The position numbers were made by a program, and so were the translations under genes. DNA of 64,000 bases, from the NCBI GenBank assembly GCA_028823485.1, contig JAPKBG010000010.1, positions 1 to 64,000 on the forward strand, given 5' to 3'. Every line of letters begins with the position of its first letter. The stretch's first letter is position 1. This DNA is from Methylophilaceae bacterium. GTDB lineage: Bacteria > Pseudomonadota > Gammaproteobacteria > Burkholderiales > Methylophilaceae. Below, in pieces: positions 24,858-35,210 of the stretch. The notes under the pieces are model-generated. The model was not told the origin of the DNA. It ran no database searches and was given only the letters and a program-made list of their open reading frames with translations.

Positions 24858-26060
24858 CTATGGGATGAGTTGGGTTAACTCTTCAATCAACACATGATAA
24901 GCCCGAACATCCAGCTTTTCTAAAGCCGCTGTCATTGCTTTATCTTGAAGAGGTAGGAACGAAGCGCCGCCTAAATCACTAAGTACGACTTGCTCGTCAT
25001 TCCATAAAATATTATGTGCATAGAGATCGCCATGTACTAGGCCTTGGGCGTGTAGGTGAAGCATGGCGCTCGCGACGCCGTTGGTGATGTGTTTCACTTG
25101 TGCAGCTGTTAGTGAGGTGTCTACTGGATAGACATCACGTGAGCAAGTCTCAAAGCTTGGTGGGTTTGCGAGTATGGTTAAATCAGAATTGAGTAAGGGC
25201 ATGACTAAGCCTTGCAAACCTTCTGGGTGGTTTTTAATAATGCCTTTTACACCAACTAAATTTTGATGTTCGCCTGCGACGACATTGGCGTGCATTTCAG
25301 AGATGGGTAGGCCGTCACTGGTTAAACCGCTTTTAAATAATTTAACTGCTACAGGCTCAACTTTTCCGCCGTGTTTCCAGTCTGCTTGATAGGAGGTACC
25401 AGAAGCGCCTTGACCTAATACTTTTCCTAGCGTTAATGTTGACCAATCGATTTCCAACACTTTCTGCTGTTGCATATGGGCTGCTTCAATCGGCGTGGAG
25501 AATGGGTTGCCCGCGTAGGCTAGCCATGTCAATTTCGGCAGGTTAAATAACCACCGCGGTAGTTCGTTGAATTGATTGGCTGAGATTCTGATTAATTCTA
25601 ATGTATCACAATTCGCCATTGAGGCAGGCAGGGTAGTTAGCTGATTGCCTGCTAACATGAGCTTTTGTAGTTTTTTGCATTGGCCTAATGCATCTGGCAC
25701 TTTGTTTAATGCATTATCTGTGACGATAAACCATTGTAGATTTTTTGTTGGGATGGATTCTTCAGGAATATGCGTGATTTGGTTGGCTTTGAAGCCAATC
25801 ATGCTCAAGCTAGGACACTTGCCTAAGACGGCTGGTATTGTTGTAAATTGATTCGATGAGCAGAATAGAATACGCAGTTTGGTAAAGCGATCTAAATCAT
25901 CGGGGAGTGATGATAGGGCATTACCTGATAAGTCGAGTATTTCTAGCGTGTCAGCTAAGTCGTATAGTTCAGTCGGGAAGGTGGTTAAGCCACAAGACAG
26001 TGTTAGTTCGGTACTGCCTTGCAGCTTGCCAGCTTGTAGTTGCGTGAGGGTTGAATCCAC
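24858..26060 (-). CDS. Leucine-rich-repeat / protein kinase fusion
   Basis: 400 aa. Residues ~15-205 hold about eight leucine-rich repeats (LEILDLSGNALSSLPDDL, LQKLMLAGNQLTTLP). Residues ~210-400 form a eukaryotic-like kinase: LGQGASGTSY glycine loop, VAVKLFK lysine, VHGDLYAHNIL catalytic loop (HGD for HRD, Asn kept) and LSDLGG (DLG for DFG). There is no membrane segment or signal peptide, so it is cytoplasmic. It follows a small zinc protein and ilvE on the same strand; this context gives no target. Enzyme activity is plausible from the conserved Lys/Asp/Asn but unproven. Confidence 0.88.
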   Translation of the reverse strand: MDSTLTQLQAGKLQGSTELTLSCGLTTFPTELYDLADTLEILDLSGNALSSLPDDLDRFTKLRILFCSSNQFTTIPAVLGKCPSLSMIGFKANQITHIPEESIPTKNLQWFIVTDNALNKVPDALGQCKKLQKLMLAGNQLTTLPASMANCDTLELIRISANQFNELPRWLFNLPKLTWLAYAGNPFSTPIEAAHMQQQKVLEIDWSTLTLGKVLGQGASGTSYQADWKHGGKVEPVAVKLFKSGLTSDGLPISEMHANVVAGEHQNLVGVKGIIKNHPEGLQGLVMPLLNSDLTILANPPSFETCSRDVYPVDTSLTAAQVKHITNGVASAMLHLHAQGLVHGDLYAHNILWNDEQVVLSDLGGASFLPLQDKAMTAALEKLDVRAYHVLIEELTQLIP

Positions 26061-26081
26061 TAATGATTAACGTGTCTTCGC

Positions 26082-26270
26082 TTAGTGGTGTGAAACCACT
26101 TCACCTACTTTTAATGTGTATTTTGTCCCGCAGTAAGGGCAGGCGACTTCACCTGTTTTGACTATATCTAAAAACACGCGCGGATGCGATGCCCATTGCG
26201 CGACTTCTGCTGTTGGGCAATGTAGTGGTAAATCTTTTGCTGAGACTTCTAATTTTTTCACATCAGACAT
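26082..26270 (-). CDS. Small zinc-finger (CHCC, NDUFS6-like) protein
   Basis: 62 aa from the ATG at 26270 (MSDVKKLEVSAKDLPLHCP), a start that lies 8 bp after ilvE; the ORF track's 71-aa version overlaps ilvE. Zinc ligands: the Cys of LHCP, the His of ASHPRVFL and the pair ACPYCGTKY, the zf-CHCC pattern related to NDUFS6. In beta-proteobacteria this gene is regularly found after ilvE. Function unknown. Confidence 0.85.
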   Translation of the reverse strand: MSDVKKLEVSAKDLPLHCPTAEVAQWASHPRVFLDIVKTGEVACPYCGTKYTLKVGEVVSHH

Positions 26271-26278
26271 GGCGTCCC

Positions 26279-27211
26279 TTAAATGTAGGTCAACCAATCA
26301 CTGTGTTTTACAGAGCGACCATGAACCACATCAAAAAACATCGCTTGTAGTTTTTCAGTAATCGGGCCCCGTGTGCCAGTGCCAATTGCGCGGTTATCAA
26401 GCTCGCGAATTGGTGTGACTTCAGCAGCCGTGCCTGTGAAGAATGCTTCATCTGCTGTGTAGACTTCATCACGTGTAATGCGTTTTTCAATCACTGTTAG
26501 GCCTATTTCTTCAGCAAGCTGAACAATGGTGTCGCGCGTGATGCCTTCTAGTGCACTGGTGAGGTCCGGTGTATACATTTTTCCTTTACGGATAATGAAA
26601 ATGTTCTCGCCAGAACCTTCAGCAACAAAGCCATCAACGTCTAATAATAACGCTTCTTGGTAACCATCTTGAGTCGCTTCTTGGTGCGCTAAAATGCTGT
26701 TCATGTAGTTGCCATTCGCTTTGGCTTTACACATCGTGATGTTCACATGGTGACGTGAGAACGATGATGTTTTCACGCGAATACCATTCTTTAATGCATC
26801 ATCACCCATGTAGGCGCCCCAACTCCAAGCTGCAACAATCACATGAGTTGATAATGTAGTAGCAGAAATACCCATGGCCTCAGAGCCGTAAAAAGCCATT
26901 GGACGCATATAAGCAGACTCTAAGTTATTTTCACGCACAGCGGCTTTTTGTGCCTCAATTAACGTCGCTTTGTCATAAGGTATGCTCATGCCTAAGATTT
27001 TAGCACTATTAAATAGGCGGTCTGTGTGATCCGCTAAACGAAAAATCGCAGGGCCTTTGTCTGTTTTATACGCGCGGACACCTTCAAATACACCTAAGCC
27101 GTAATGTAATGTGTGTGTGAGTACATGCGTGGTGGCATCGCGCCAGTCAACTAGTTTGCCATCGTACCAAATAAGACCATCGCGGTCAGACATTGAGGTT
27201 GGTATTGCCAT
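26279..27211 (-). CDS. ilvE: Branched-chain amino-acid aminotransferase
   Basis: 310 aa, PLP-dependent fold type IV. Last step of valine, leucine and isoleucine synthesis. Family features: WRDATTHVLTHTLHYGLGVFEGVRAY, the PLP-lysine segment CKAKANGNYMNS, LLLDVDGFVAEGSGENIF and TDEAFFTGTAAEVTPI-type C-terminal block. Full length. First gene of a leftward run with the zinc protein and perhaps the LRR-kinase. Confidence 0.95.
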   Translation of the reverse strand: MAIPTSMSDRDGLIWYDGKLVDWRDATTHVLTHTLHYGLGVFEGVRAYKTDKGPAIFRLADHTDRLFNSAKILGMSIPYDKATLIEAQKAAVRENNLESAYMRPMAFYGSEAMGISATTLSTHVIVAAWSWGAYMGDDALKNGIRVKTSSFSRHHVNITMCKAKANGNYMNSILAHQEATQDGYQEALLLDVDGFVAEGSGENIFIIRKGKMYTPDLTSALEGITRDTIVQLAEEIGLTVIEKRITRDEVYTADEAFFTGTAAEVTPIRELDNRAIGTGTRGPITEKLQAMFFDVVHGRSVKHSDWLTYI

Positions 27212-27313
27212 AATGCAACTTTCAATAATTCATAAAAGGTCTATTGTAAACTAAAGGTCGTTTTTTTTTAGTATGTTAAAATCAAAAAATTAATATTTAT
27301 TGGAATTTTTGCT

Positions 27314-27913
27314 ATGATTGCCTCTTTTTTTAAGTTTGGCCGTTATTTACTGTTAATGTTGACGCTATGTTTGTTAGTCGCGTGTGATGGAAACCAAGCT
27401 GTTAAGGGCTTTGTAGGAACGGATATTACGGGCGCAGATTTTCCGAAACCACTAGCATTAACTGATCACACGGGTACACCGCGCACGATGGCTGACTTTA
27501 AAGACAAGGTGGTCGTCATGTTCTTTGGCTTTACCCACTGCCCAGATGTTTGCCCAACCACAATGTTGGATTTAAAAAATACGATGAAGCTCTTAGGCGA
27601 TAAAGCCAATGAGGTGCAAGTATTATTTGTGACTGTGGACCCAGCGCGTGATACCCAAGAAGTGCTAGCAAAATTTGTACCTTCTTTTGATGAGCGATTT
27701 ATTGGTTTACGCGGCACTGCTGGACAAACAGCAGAAACCGTAAAGAACTTTAAAATCTATTATGCAAAAGTGCCGGGTAAGAGTGAGAATGATTATTCTA
27801 TTGATCATAGTGCCGGCATGTATATGTTTGATAAGCTAGGCAAGTTAAGAGTGTATTTGAGCTATGCACAAAAGCCTGAAGATATTGCCAGCGATATTCA
27901 GAAGATTTTATAA
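27314..27913 (+). CDS. SCO1/SenC copper chaperone
   Basis: 199 aa lipoprotein of the thioredoxin-like SCO family, which delivers copper to cytochrome oxidase CuA or acts as a thiol reductase. Lipobox LCLLVACDG at the N-terminus; copper ligands in GFTHCPDVCPTT (CxxxC) and the His of YSIDHSAGMYMF. Full length. Monocistronic, convergent with the zinc-metalloprotease gene; no cytochrome oxidase genes are in the window. Confidence 0.93.
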   Translation: MIASFFKFGRYLLLMLTLCLLVACDGNQAVKGFVGTDITGADFPKPLALTDHTGTPRTMADFKDKVVVMFFGFTHCPDVCPTTMLDLKNTMKLLGDKANEVQVLFVTVDPARDTQEVLAKFVPSFDERFIGLRGTAGQTAETVKNFKIYYAKVPGKSENDYSIDHSAGMYMFDKLGKLRVYLSYAQKPEDIASDIQKIL

Positions 27914-27937
27914 CGACGGTGCACGAATGTACGAGCG

Positions 27938-28648
27938 TCACATTCGATGCAATTGATGTGATAATTGTTTGAGCGCTTTCTCAGCCACTTTGTAATCAGG
28001 GTAAATTCTGCCAACAACTGCCCAGAATTGGGCAGAGTGATTCATTTCTTTTAAGTGTGCCAACTCATGGCATGTGACGTAGTTGATAATACTTGGTGGT
28101 GCTTGTAGTAAGCGCCAGTTCAGGCGGATGTTGCCACGACTCGTGCAACTACCCCAGCTAGATTGTGCGTTAGATAACTTAAGTGACGGTGTGTCCACGC
28201 CTAATTTGGCGGCGAATAGTTCAATGCGCCGACTATAGTCAGTGAGCGCTTTTTTTTTATACCACTGAATCACTTTACGCTGTATCACTTCCTCGTTATC
28301 AGACTCTGGCGAGGTAATCGTTAAGCTATCGTGGTTGAACTGTGGCTGCTTGTTTTTTTTATCGTTTACAACATAAAGCGTAATATCCATGCCGAGTAAT
28401 GACATTGTTTCGCCATCTTGCCAAACAATCGGCAGCACATGATTTTCCTTGCGCTTTTCTAGTTTGTTGAGTATCCAGTTTGATTTCTCTTGGATTAACT
28501 TTTTTAACTGGATTTCTAGTATGTATTTTGGCGCATGGACGACTAGGCCATCTGCTGCGACTTTTAAACCGACGGTACGCCGCGCTCTGCGCTCTAATTG
28601 GTATTCAATCATTTCGCCATTGAGTAGTGTGATGTATTTCTTTTTCAT
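27938..28648 (-). CDS. YgjP-family zinc metallopeptidase-like protein (DUF45)
   Basis: 236 aa. The zinc motif HELAHLKEMNH (HExxH plus a downstream His) and the preceding SSWGSCTSRGNIRLNWRLLQAP are the signatures of the YgjP/WLM family. In operons with plsC and gmhB in beta-proteobacteria. Substrate unknown. Its stop leaves 24 bp to the convergent SCO gene. Confidence 0.9.
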   Translation of the reverse strand: MKKKYITLLNGEMIEYQLERRARRTVGLKVAADGLVVHAPKYILEIQLKKLIQEKSNWILNKLEKRKENHVLPIVWQDGETMSLLGMDITLYVVNDKKNKQPQFNHDSLTITSPESDNEEVIQRKVIQWYKKKALTDYSRRIELFAAKLGVDTPSLKLSNAQSSWGSCTSRGNIRLNWRLLQAPPSIINYVTCHELAHLKEMNHSAQFWAVVGRIYPDYKVAEKALKQLSHQLHRM

Positions 28649-28680
28649 CAGGACTTTTTGCAGCGCATTTTTACCAAGGC

Positions 28681-29385
28681 TTAATCAAGCGCCGACATTG
28701 TTGTTTCTATCCACGCTTCGACTTGCTTATTTACTTGGTCTGGTTTTAAACCAGCCGTTTCGATTGGTTTGCCAATCACGACTTGAATCGTACCAGGATG
28801 TTTGATGAATGCATTTTTGCGCCAGTATTTTCCAGCGTTGTGGGCAACGGGCACAACAGTCGTTTCGGTCTTAGCAGCCAACCAAGCGCCGCCAATATGG
28901 TATTTACTTTTTTCACCTGGCATCGTGCGCGTGCCTTCAGGGAAAATTACCACCCATAAGCCACGTTCCAATCGGTCTTTACCATTCGCCACCAGTTTTT
29001 TAAGCGCTTCACGACCTGCGCTACGATCAATTGGAATGGCTGCCAAAGCGACAAAAGCCCAACCTAAAAAAGGAATCAGTAATAATGAACGTTTCATGAC
29101 CCACACTTGCGGTGGAAAAATGATTTGTAAGCCAATGGTTTCCCAAGCAGATTGGTGCTTGGATAAAATAATGGAAGGGTGGTCTGGCATGTTTTCTTGA
29201 CCACGCACTTGGTAATCTAAGTTGCAAGTCAATCGCAACCAAAACATCACAAAGTGCGCCCAACCACTAGCAATACGCGAGCGCATTACGTCCGGGAGCG
29301 GAAATAATAGAATCACTAAAATTGAGAATATTGGCGTGACAATGAGCAAGCCTAGTAAGAATAGAATCGATCGAATCCACAACAT
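28681..29385 (-). CDS. plsC: 1-acyl-sn-glycerol-3-phosphate acyltransferase
   Basis: About 234 aa, membrane-bound LPA acyltransferase making phosphatidic acid. The catalytic motif appears as KHQSAWET (HX4E in place of HX4D, common in this branch); FPEGTRT is the second motif, PIDRSAGREAL and VPVAHNAG follow. One or two N-terminal transmembrane helices. The ATG at 29385 (MLWIRSILFLLG), 4 bp after gmhB, is preferred to the ORF track start inside gmhB. Confidence 0.92.
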   Translation of the reverse strand: MLWIRSILFLLGLLIVTPIFSILVILLFPLPDVMRSRIASGWAHFVMFWLRLTCNLDYQVRGQENMPDHPSIILSKHQSAWETIGLQIIFPPQVWVMKRSLLLIPFLGWAFVALAAIPIDRSAGREALKKLVANGKDRLERGLWVVIFPEGTRTMPGEKSKYHIGGAWLAAKTETTVVPVAHNAGKYWRKNAFIKHPGTIQVVIGKPIETAGLKPDQVNKQVEAWIETTMSALD

Positions 29386-29389
29386 ACGC

Positions 29390-29926
29390 TTACTCCGAAA
29401 CGATATGCTGAACAGCTTCAGCAAGGTCGCTAAATATAAGAGTGTTTTCTGGCAAGTCGCCGCCAGATAACGTTTTTTCACCGTTGCCAGTAAGCACTAA
29501 CATTGGCTGGCAGCCTGCATTAGCAAATGACTGTAGATCGCGTAATGAATCACCAATACCAGCAACATTGGCTAAATTAACATTAAATTGCTGACCAATG
29601 TCGATGACCATTTTACTTTTTGGTTTTCTACAGTCGCAATTATCTTCATTGATATGAGGACAATAGTAAACGGCATCAATATGACCACCAACCGACTCAA
29701 CGGCTTTGTGCATTTTGTTATGAATAGCACCTAATGTGGCGATGTCATACAGGCCACGTGCAACGCCAGACTGATTGGTGGCAACAGTGATGGTAAATCC
29801 GTGTTCGTTAAGCAAGGCAATTGCCTCTAGACTGCCATCAATTGGCATCCATTCATCAGGGCTTTTAATAAAGTCATCGCTGTCTTTATTAATCACACCA
29901 TCTCTGTCTAGAATCACCAGCTTCAT
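29390..29926 (-). CDS. gmhB: D-glycero-beta-D-manno-heptose-1,7-bisphosphate 7-phosphatase
   Basis: 178 aa HAD-family phosphatase for ADP-heptose synthesis, needed for LPS inner core. HAD motif I is LVILDRDGVINKDSDDFI; ATNQSGVARGLYD is motif II region; the zinc loop is CPHINEDNCDC; motif IV GIGDSLRDLQ. Full length. Between glyS (9 bp upstream) and plsC, a conserved betaproteobacterial order. Confidence 0.93.
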   Translation of the reverse strand: MKLVILDRDGVINKDSDDFIKSPDEWMPIDGSLEAIALLNEHGFTITVATNQSGVARGLYDIATLGAIHNKMHKAVESVGGHIDAVYYCPHINEDNCDCRKPKSKMVIDIGQQFNVNLANVAGIGDSLRDLQSFANAGCQPMLVLTGNGEKTLSGGDLPENTLIFSDLAEAVQHIVSE

Positions 29927-29935
29927 TAGCAGCGC

Positions 29936-32041
29936 CTAGGTCGCTAGTTTAGATAAATCAGCAACGCGGTTCATGGCTTGATACAGCGTGGCTAATAGGC
30001 CTTGGCGGTTGGCTTTTAATGCAGAATCATCTGCATTCACCATTACGTTATCGAAGAAAGCATCAACGGGTTCTCTCAATGTCGCTAACGCTTGCAGTGA
30101 GGCCGTGTAATCGCCCGCTTCAAACAATTTATCGGCTTCTGCTTTAGTTGTGTTCAGTGCAGTAGCCAAAGCCTGCTCGGTTGGTTCTTGCAGTAAGCTG
30201 TTATCAACCTTGGCTTCAACGACACCTTCGACTTTGCGTAAGATATTGCTCACACGTTTATTCGCCGCAGCTAATGCAGGTGCTTCAGCTAAAGTGGCAA
30301 ACTTTTTAACCGCAGCTAGTCGTTGCGGAATTTCGCTGAGTAATGCGGGTTCTAATGAAAGTACCGCGTCTACCTCTTGCGCACTCGCGCCTTGGTCACG
30401 TAGGTTCACGCTTAAGCGGTCAAAGCAGAAGGCTTTAATGGTTACTAAAACGTCAGTATCACCATTAAATTGTTTCAGGGCTAATTCGATTAATGCATCA
30501 AATGGCAAGGGTAGTTTTGCATCGATCAACATGCGAATAATACCGAGTGCTTGGCGACGGAGTGCAAATGGATCTTTGTCGCCCGTTGGTTTTTCACCAA
30601 TGCTAAATAAGCCGACTAAGGTTTCTAGTTTGTCTGCTAATGCGACACAAATGCCGACTTGGCTACGCGGTAATTCATCTCCTGAAAAGCGCGGTTTGTA
30701 ATGGTCTTCAATTGCAAAAGCGACTTCATCATCCAGGCCTTCATATTGCGCATAGTAGCGGCCCATGATGCCTTGTAAGCCTGGGAATTCACCGACCATG
30801 TCCGTGATTAAATCGGCTTTTGATAAGTACGCTGCTTGTTCGGTTTTAGTTACTATGTTTGCATCACCCAGCTGCTTAGCAATATCGCCAGCCAGTTTCA
30901 CAACGCGTTTATTACGTTCACCTTGTGAGCCAAGCTTGTTGTGATAAACCACTTTATCTAAGCTTTCAATGCGGCTTTCCAATGTCTTCTTACGGTCTTG
31001 GTCGAAGAAGAATTTTGCATCGGCTAAACGAGGGCGAACCACACGCTCGTTCCCACCAATCACAGAGCTAGGGTCGGCTGGATTGATGTTCGAGGTGATT
31101 AGGAATTTATTCGTCAGTTTGCCCTTGCTATCGACAAGCGGGAAGTATTTTTGGTTGGCTTTCATGGTCAATACCAAACACTCTTGCGGCACGTCTAAGA
31201 ACTCAACTTCATATTGACCGAGCAATACATTCGGCAACTCGACTAATGCGGTGACTTCATCTAATAAGCCTTCGTCCTCAACGGTAATTAAGCCTTCTTT
31301 ATCTGCCGCGGCTTTGAGTTGTGCCGCGATGTCTGCCTTACGCTCTTCAAAGCTGGCAATCACCGCGCCTTCTGTTCTTAGTTGTTCAGCATAGCTATCA
31401 GCGTTATTTAACGTGATGACGGATTTTTGCGCTTCAAAACGATGACCTTTTGTTGTGTTGCTTGCGGTTAAGCCTAATGCCGTCACTGGTACGATTTGGT
31501 CATTATGTAGTGCAACTAAACCATGAGCAGGGCGAACAAAGTTCACGGACTCCCAACCATCATTAATTTGGTAAGTCATGACTTTAGGAATTGGTAGTTT
31601 GGCTAATGCTTCATCAATGGCTTTTTGTAAGCCTTCGCTCAAAGTAGCACCTGTTTTCGTGATGTCTAAAAACATACTATCGGTTTTGCCATCGCTCTCT
31701 GTTCTTAGGTTTTCAACCACAGAGTCATCTAAGCCCATGCCGCTTAATCGTTTGAGTAAAGCAGGTGTCGGTTTGCCTTCCGCGTCTAAGCCAACTTTGA
31801 CGGGCATTAATTTTTGCACGACTTGTTTATCCGTTGCTTTAGCTTCTACATCAGTGATGTGTGCGGCTAAGCGACGTGGTGTTGCAAAATTGGTGACAAC
31901 TGAACTGCCGCTGCTTAAGCCTTGTTCTTTTAGTGTTTCTGCTAATAAGCTAGCAAACGATAAGCCTAATTTTTTAAGCGCCTTTGGCGGCAGCTCTTCT
32001 ACAAATAATTCTACTAATAGGTTGCTACTTAAATCATTCAT
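29936..32041 (-). CDS. glyS: Glycyl-tRNA synthetase beta subunit
   Basis: 701 aa, beta chain of the alpha2beta2 glycyl-tRNA synthetase; binds the tRNA. The N-terminal [43 protein letters not shown] and [27 protein letters not shown] segments are diagnostic. Overlaps glyQ by 4 bp (ATGA), as expected for obligate partners. Confidence 0.97.
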   Translation of the reverse strand: MNDLSSNLLVELFVEELPPKALKKLGLSFASLLAETLKEQGLSSGSSVVTNFATPRRLAAHITDVEAKATDKQVVQKLMPVKVGLDAEGKPTPALLKRLSGMGLDDSVVENLRTESDGKTDSMFLDITKTGATLSEGLQKAIDEALAKLPIPKVMTYQINDGWESVNFVRPAHGLVALHNDQIVPVTALGLTASNTTKGHRFEAQKSVITLNNADSYAEQLRTEGAVIASFEERKADIAAQLKAAADKEGLITVEDEGLLDEVTALVELPNVLLGQYEVEFLDVPQECLVLTMKANQKYFPLVDSKGKLTNKFLITSNINPADPSSVIGGNERVVRPRLADAKFFFDQDRKKTLESRIESLDKVVYHNKLGSQGERNKRVVKLAGDIAKQLGDANIVTKTEQAAYLSKADLITDMVGEFPGLQGIMGRYYAQYEGLDDEVAFAIEDHYKPRFSGDELPRSQVGICVALADKLETLVGLFSIGEKPTGDKDPFALRRQALGIIRMLIDAKLPLPFDALIELALKQFNGDTDVLVTIKAFCFDRLSVNLRDQGASAQEVDAVLSLEPALLSEIPQRLAAVKKFATLAEAPALAAANKRVSNILRKVEGVVEAKVDNSLLQEPTEQALATALNTTKAEADKLFEAGDYTASLQALATLREPVDAFFDNVMVNADDSALKANRQGLLATLYQAMNRVADLSKLAT

Positions 32042-32979
32042 CCTGCGGCCTTCTTGTTTTTTTTCTCTTGCTGTTGTTTCAACTGTGCAAGGACTTCATC
32101 TGCATAGTCTTTTTGCGCCATCGGGAAGCCTAATACGGCACGGCTCTCTAAGTAGCTGGTTGCGACACTACGTGACAGGTTGCGAATACGACCCATATAG
32201 GCAGCACGCTCAGTCACGGAAATCGCACCACGTGCATCTAATAAGTTAAACGTATGCGCGCTTTTTAATATTTGCTCATAAGCAGGTAATGCTAATTGAT
32301 TATCGATCAAGTGCTTCGCTTGTTTCTCATGTGCGTCAAACGCCATCAGTAAGAAGTCGACATCACTATGTTCAAAGTTATAAGCTGATTGCTCTATTTC
32401 GTTCTGCAAGAACACATCGCCATACTTCACGTCGAGTGAATACTCTAAGTCGTAAACGTTTTCGACGCCTTGCAAGTACATGGCTAGACGCTCTAAACCG
32501 TAAGTAATCTCTCCTGTGATGGGTTTGCAGTTAATGCCACCCACTTGTTGGAAGTAAGTAAATTGCGTCACTTCCATGCCATTCAGCCAAACTTCCCAGC
32601 CCAAGCCCCAAGCGCCCAATGTTGGGTTTTCCCAGTCATCTTCCACAAAACGCACATCATTTTCTTTCAAGTCAAAGCCGAGTGCTTCTAATGAACCTAA
32701 ATACAAGTCCATAATGTTCGCTGGTGCAGGCTTCAGCACCACTTGGTATTGATAGTAATGCTGCAAACGATTTGGGTTTTCACCATAGCGGCCATCATTA
32801 GGCCGGCGACTTGGTTGCACGTAGCCCGCTTTCCATGGCTCTGGGCCAATGGCGCGTAAGAAAGTAGCTGTGTGGCTAGTGCCCGCGCCGACTTCCATGT
32901 CGTATGGTTGCAACAGTGTGCAGCCTTGTTTATCCCAATAGTCTTGGAGTTTTAAAATGATTTGTTGAAAGGTTAACAT
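32038..32979 (-). CDS. glyQ: Glycyl-tRNA synthetase alpha subunit
   Basis: 313 aa, catalytic alpha chain. Signatures: [57 protein letters not shown] and [22 protein letters not shown]. Family-typical length; the Lys-rich tail ([10 protein letters not shown]) is slightly extended. Starts 33 bp after lnt ends on the same strand. Confidence 0.97.
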   Translation of the reverse strand: MLTFQQIILKLQDYWDKQGCTLLQPYDMEVGAGTSHTATFLRAIGPEPWKAGYVQPSRRPNDGRYGENPNRLQHYYQYQVVLKPAPANIMDLYLGSLEALGFDLKENDVRFVEDDWENPTLGAWGLGWEVWLNGMEVTQFTYFQQVGGINCKPITGEITYGLERLAMYLQGVENVYDLEYSLDVKYGDVFLQNEIEQSAYNFEHSDVDFLLMAFDAHEKQAKHLIDNQLALPAYEQILKSAHTFNLLDARGAISVTERAAYMGRIRNLSRSVATSYLESRAVLGFPMAQKDYADEVLAQLKQQQEKKNKKAAG

Positions 32980-33012
32980 TGAGAGTGCTTCAGCATTTGC
33001 AAAGGGTTGATT

Positions 33013-34500
33013 TTACTGTTTTTTGCGACTTACCACAAAGGCAATTACACTAAAACTAAAGATGATAAACGGCCAATTACCCCAGAGGACATAAGGTGTC
33101 GTTCCTTCATAGCCTTGTGCCGTTACATTTAAGGTGGTTTGTTTGTCATGTGGCGCATGCGCTAGCACATAACCATGCGGGTCTATCATAGCGGTCGCGC
33201 CGGTATTGGTTGAACGTAATACCATGCGGCCAGTTTCTAAAGCGCGGGCTTGTGAGAATTGCATGTGTTGGTCAGCAGCGTAGGACTGACCATACCAAGC
33301 GTCATTGCTAATGTTTACTAATACCGTGGCTTCAGGTAATTGCCTGATAATCTCTTCGCCAAAAACATCCTCATAGCAAATATTGACGGCGATTTTTTGG
33401 TCTTTCAGCAGCATGGGTTTTTGGTGTGTGCTACCACGAGATAAATCACTGAGTGGGATATTGAGCCAATCACGATATACCCAGCCGAGCATGCTTTTTA
33501 AGGGGATAAATTCACCAAATGGGACCAAGTGATTTTTGCTGTAGGATTGCGTCGGCGCAGTGCCAAGGCTAAAGGCGCTGTTAAAGTATTCTTCCGTACT
33601 ACGGCTGTAATCCACCATGCCGACAATAATATTGCTGTTATTTTGTTTGGCATGTGAATCAAGCGCAGTGTAGATGTCTGGGCCAAGCTGACTGGCAATG
33701 ACAGGCAGTGCTGTTTCTGGCAAAATGATTAAATCGGTTCGATTGTTTAGTATCATCGCAACGTATTGCGCAATGGTGCGCTCTACTGCATCAGGCCGCC
33801 ATTTAATATCTTGATCAATATTGCCTTGAATTAGACTGACGCTAAAAGGTTCGCCAATCGGCGATGACCACGGCACCACTTTTAAAACACCACCGAAAGC
33901 AATCAGTAAGGTCATGGAGGTAATAACATTGCGGCGGCATGTTAAGTTAACAGGCTGATTTTTATTCGCTAACCAAATAGCAATACAAGCTGCGATAGCA
34001 ACAGTGATGATTGATACGCCATAAACGCCTACGATTGGCATGTAACCCGCTAATGGACTATACGGTGTTTGACTATAACCAATGGTGAGCCAAGGGAAAC
34101 CTGTAAAAATCCAACTGCGAATCCAGTCCGACAAGCCCCACAACACAGGCGCGCTAATGGTTAAGAAGGCGAGGCGTTTGCTTAAATAACCAACTAAGGC
34201 TGGAAACAGCGCCATAAAGGCACATAAACAGAACGTGCAAAAGCCAGCAAACCACCAAGGCATACTGCCAAAATCATGCAGGCTAATGTAAATCCAGTAA
34301 ATACCGACGCTATATAAACCTAAACCAAATTGGAACCCCAGTTTTAAACAGGCTTTGGCAGTCGGTGCTTTTTCCCACAGGTAAATAATGCCGATAAGGG
34401 CAACAATCGTGGCTGGGAAAATATAAAATGGTGCAAAACCAAGTACGGTGAGCGCGCCGAGTAAGAAAGCAATGAGTGGTTGGAGCAATAGTTTTGGCAT
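33013..34500 (-). CDS. lnt: Apolipoprotein N-acyltransferase
   Basis: 495 aa. Adds the third acyl chain to lipoproteins in the inner membrane. Several N-terminal transmembrane helices lead to a nitrilase-like domain with the Glu of LPETALP, the Lys of YSKNHLVPFGEF and the Cys of NICYEDVFG. A C-terminal helix returns to the membrane. Full length. Usually next to corC; here mscL and a lipoprotein gene are inserted between the two. Confidence 0.95.
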   Translation of the reverse strand: MPKLLLQPLIAFLLGALTVLGFAPFYIFPATIVALIGIIYLWEKAPTAKACLKLGFQFGLGLYSVGIYWIYISLHDFGSMPWWFAGFCTFCLCAFMALFPALVGYLSKRLAFLTISAPVLWGLSDWIRSWIFTGFPWLTIGYSQTPYSPLAGYMPIVGVYGVSIITVAIAACIAIWLANKNQPVNLTCRRNVITSMTLLIAFGGVLKVVPWSSPIGEPFSVSLIQGNIDQDIKWRPDAVERTIAQYVAMILNNRTDLIILPETALPVIASQLGPDIYTALDSHAKQNNSNIIVGMVDYSRSTEEYFNSAFSLGTAPTQSYSKNHLVPFGEFIPLKSMLGWVYRDWLNIPLSDLSRGSTHQKPMLLKDQKIAVNICYEDVFGEEIIRQLPEATVLVNISNDAWYGQSYAADQHMQFSQARALETGRMVLRSTNTGATAMIDPHGYVLAHAPHDKQTTLNVTAQGYEGTTPYVLWGNWPFIIFSFSVIAFVVSRKKQ

Positions 34501-34717
34501 TGTTGTGGTTTAGTTGTTCGTTATTGGAGCAGTAGCAGTATAAGTATAAGTGAAAGCCGGTGAATGTTAAAAAAAGTTAATGCTTGTGTGATTGTACTGC
34601 GCTGTTTTGACAATTTTTTGACTACAGTAGACTATGGGTGCTGCAATCTAAGGCTTGGTGGATAAGACTTAGGGTATAAAAATATTGATTAAGAACAGAG
34701 GAGACTAAGTAATAGGA

Positions 34718-35134
34718 ATGCGTTCGGAGTTTAAAGAGTTTGCCCTAAAAGGCAATGTAATGGATTTGGCCGTTGGGGTGATTATTGGTGCAGCATTCGG
34801 GAAGATTATTGATTCGCTAGTGAAGGATATTATTATGCCTTTCGTTAGCAGTATCTTTGGCAACCTTGATTTTGCTAATATGTATACGGTATTAGGTGAT
34901 GCTTCTGGTGTAGAAGACAATTTGGCAGCGTTAAAAGAAGCAGGTGTGCCAGTGTCGGCTTATGGTAGCTTTATTACAGTGACTATCAATTTTGTGATTT
35001 TAGCGTTCATCATTTTCCTAATGGTGCGTCAGATGAACAAGATGAAAAAAGAAGAGGCTGTAGTGGCGCCGAGAGCACTAGCGGAAGATATTGTGTTATT
35101 AACAGAAATTCGCGATTCGCTTAAGAAAAAGTAG
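34718..35134 (+). CDS. mscL: Large-conductance mechanosensitive channel
   Basis: 138 aa. Pentameric emergency valve opened by membrane tension. The N-terminal helix S1 and TM1 read [29 protein letters not shown]2 is [20 protein letters not shown]; a charged C-terminal helix ends in [11 protein letters not shown]. Full length. It is a plus-strand gene inside a minus-strand block and has its own terminator, so it looks like an insertion between lnt and corC. Confidence 0.96.
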   Translation: MRSEFKEFALKGNVMDLAVGVIIGAAFGKIIDSLVKDIIMPFVSSIFGNLDFANMYTVLGDASGVEDNLAALKEAGVPVSAYGSFITVTINFVILAFIIFLMVRQMNKMKKEEAVVAPRALAEDIVLLTEIRDSLKKK

Positions 35135-35150
35135 GCTTTAGCGATGTTAC

Positions 35151-35180
35151 AAAAAAGGGCGATGATAGCGCCCTTTTTAT
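35151..35180. terminator. Bidirectional terminator between mscL and lipoprotein gene
   Basis: AAAAAGGGCG (35152-35161) pairs fully with CGCCCTTTTT (35169-35178) around a 7-nt loop. T-runs exist on both strands, so it can serve mscL and the convergent lipoprotein gene. Confidence 0.85.
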
Positions 35181-35210
35181 TACTCGTTGGTATGACAGAC
35201 GACTTAAGTT

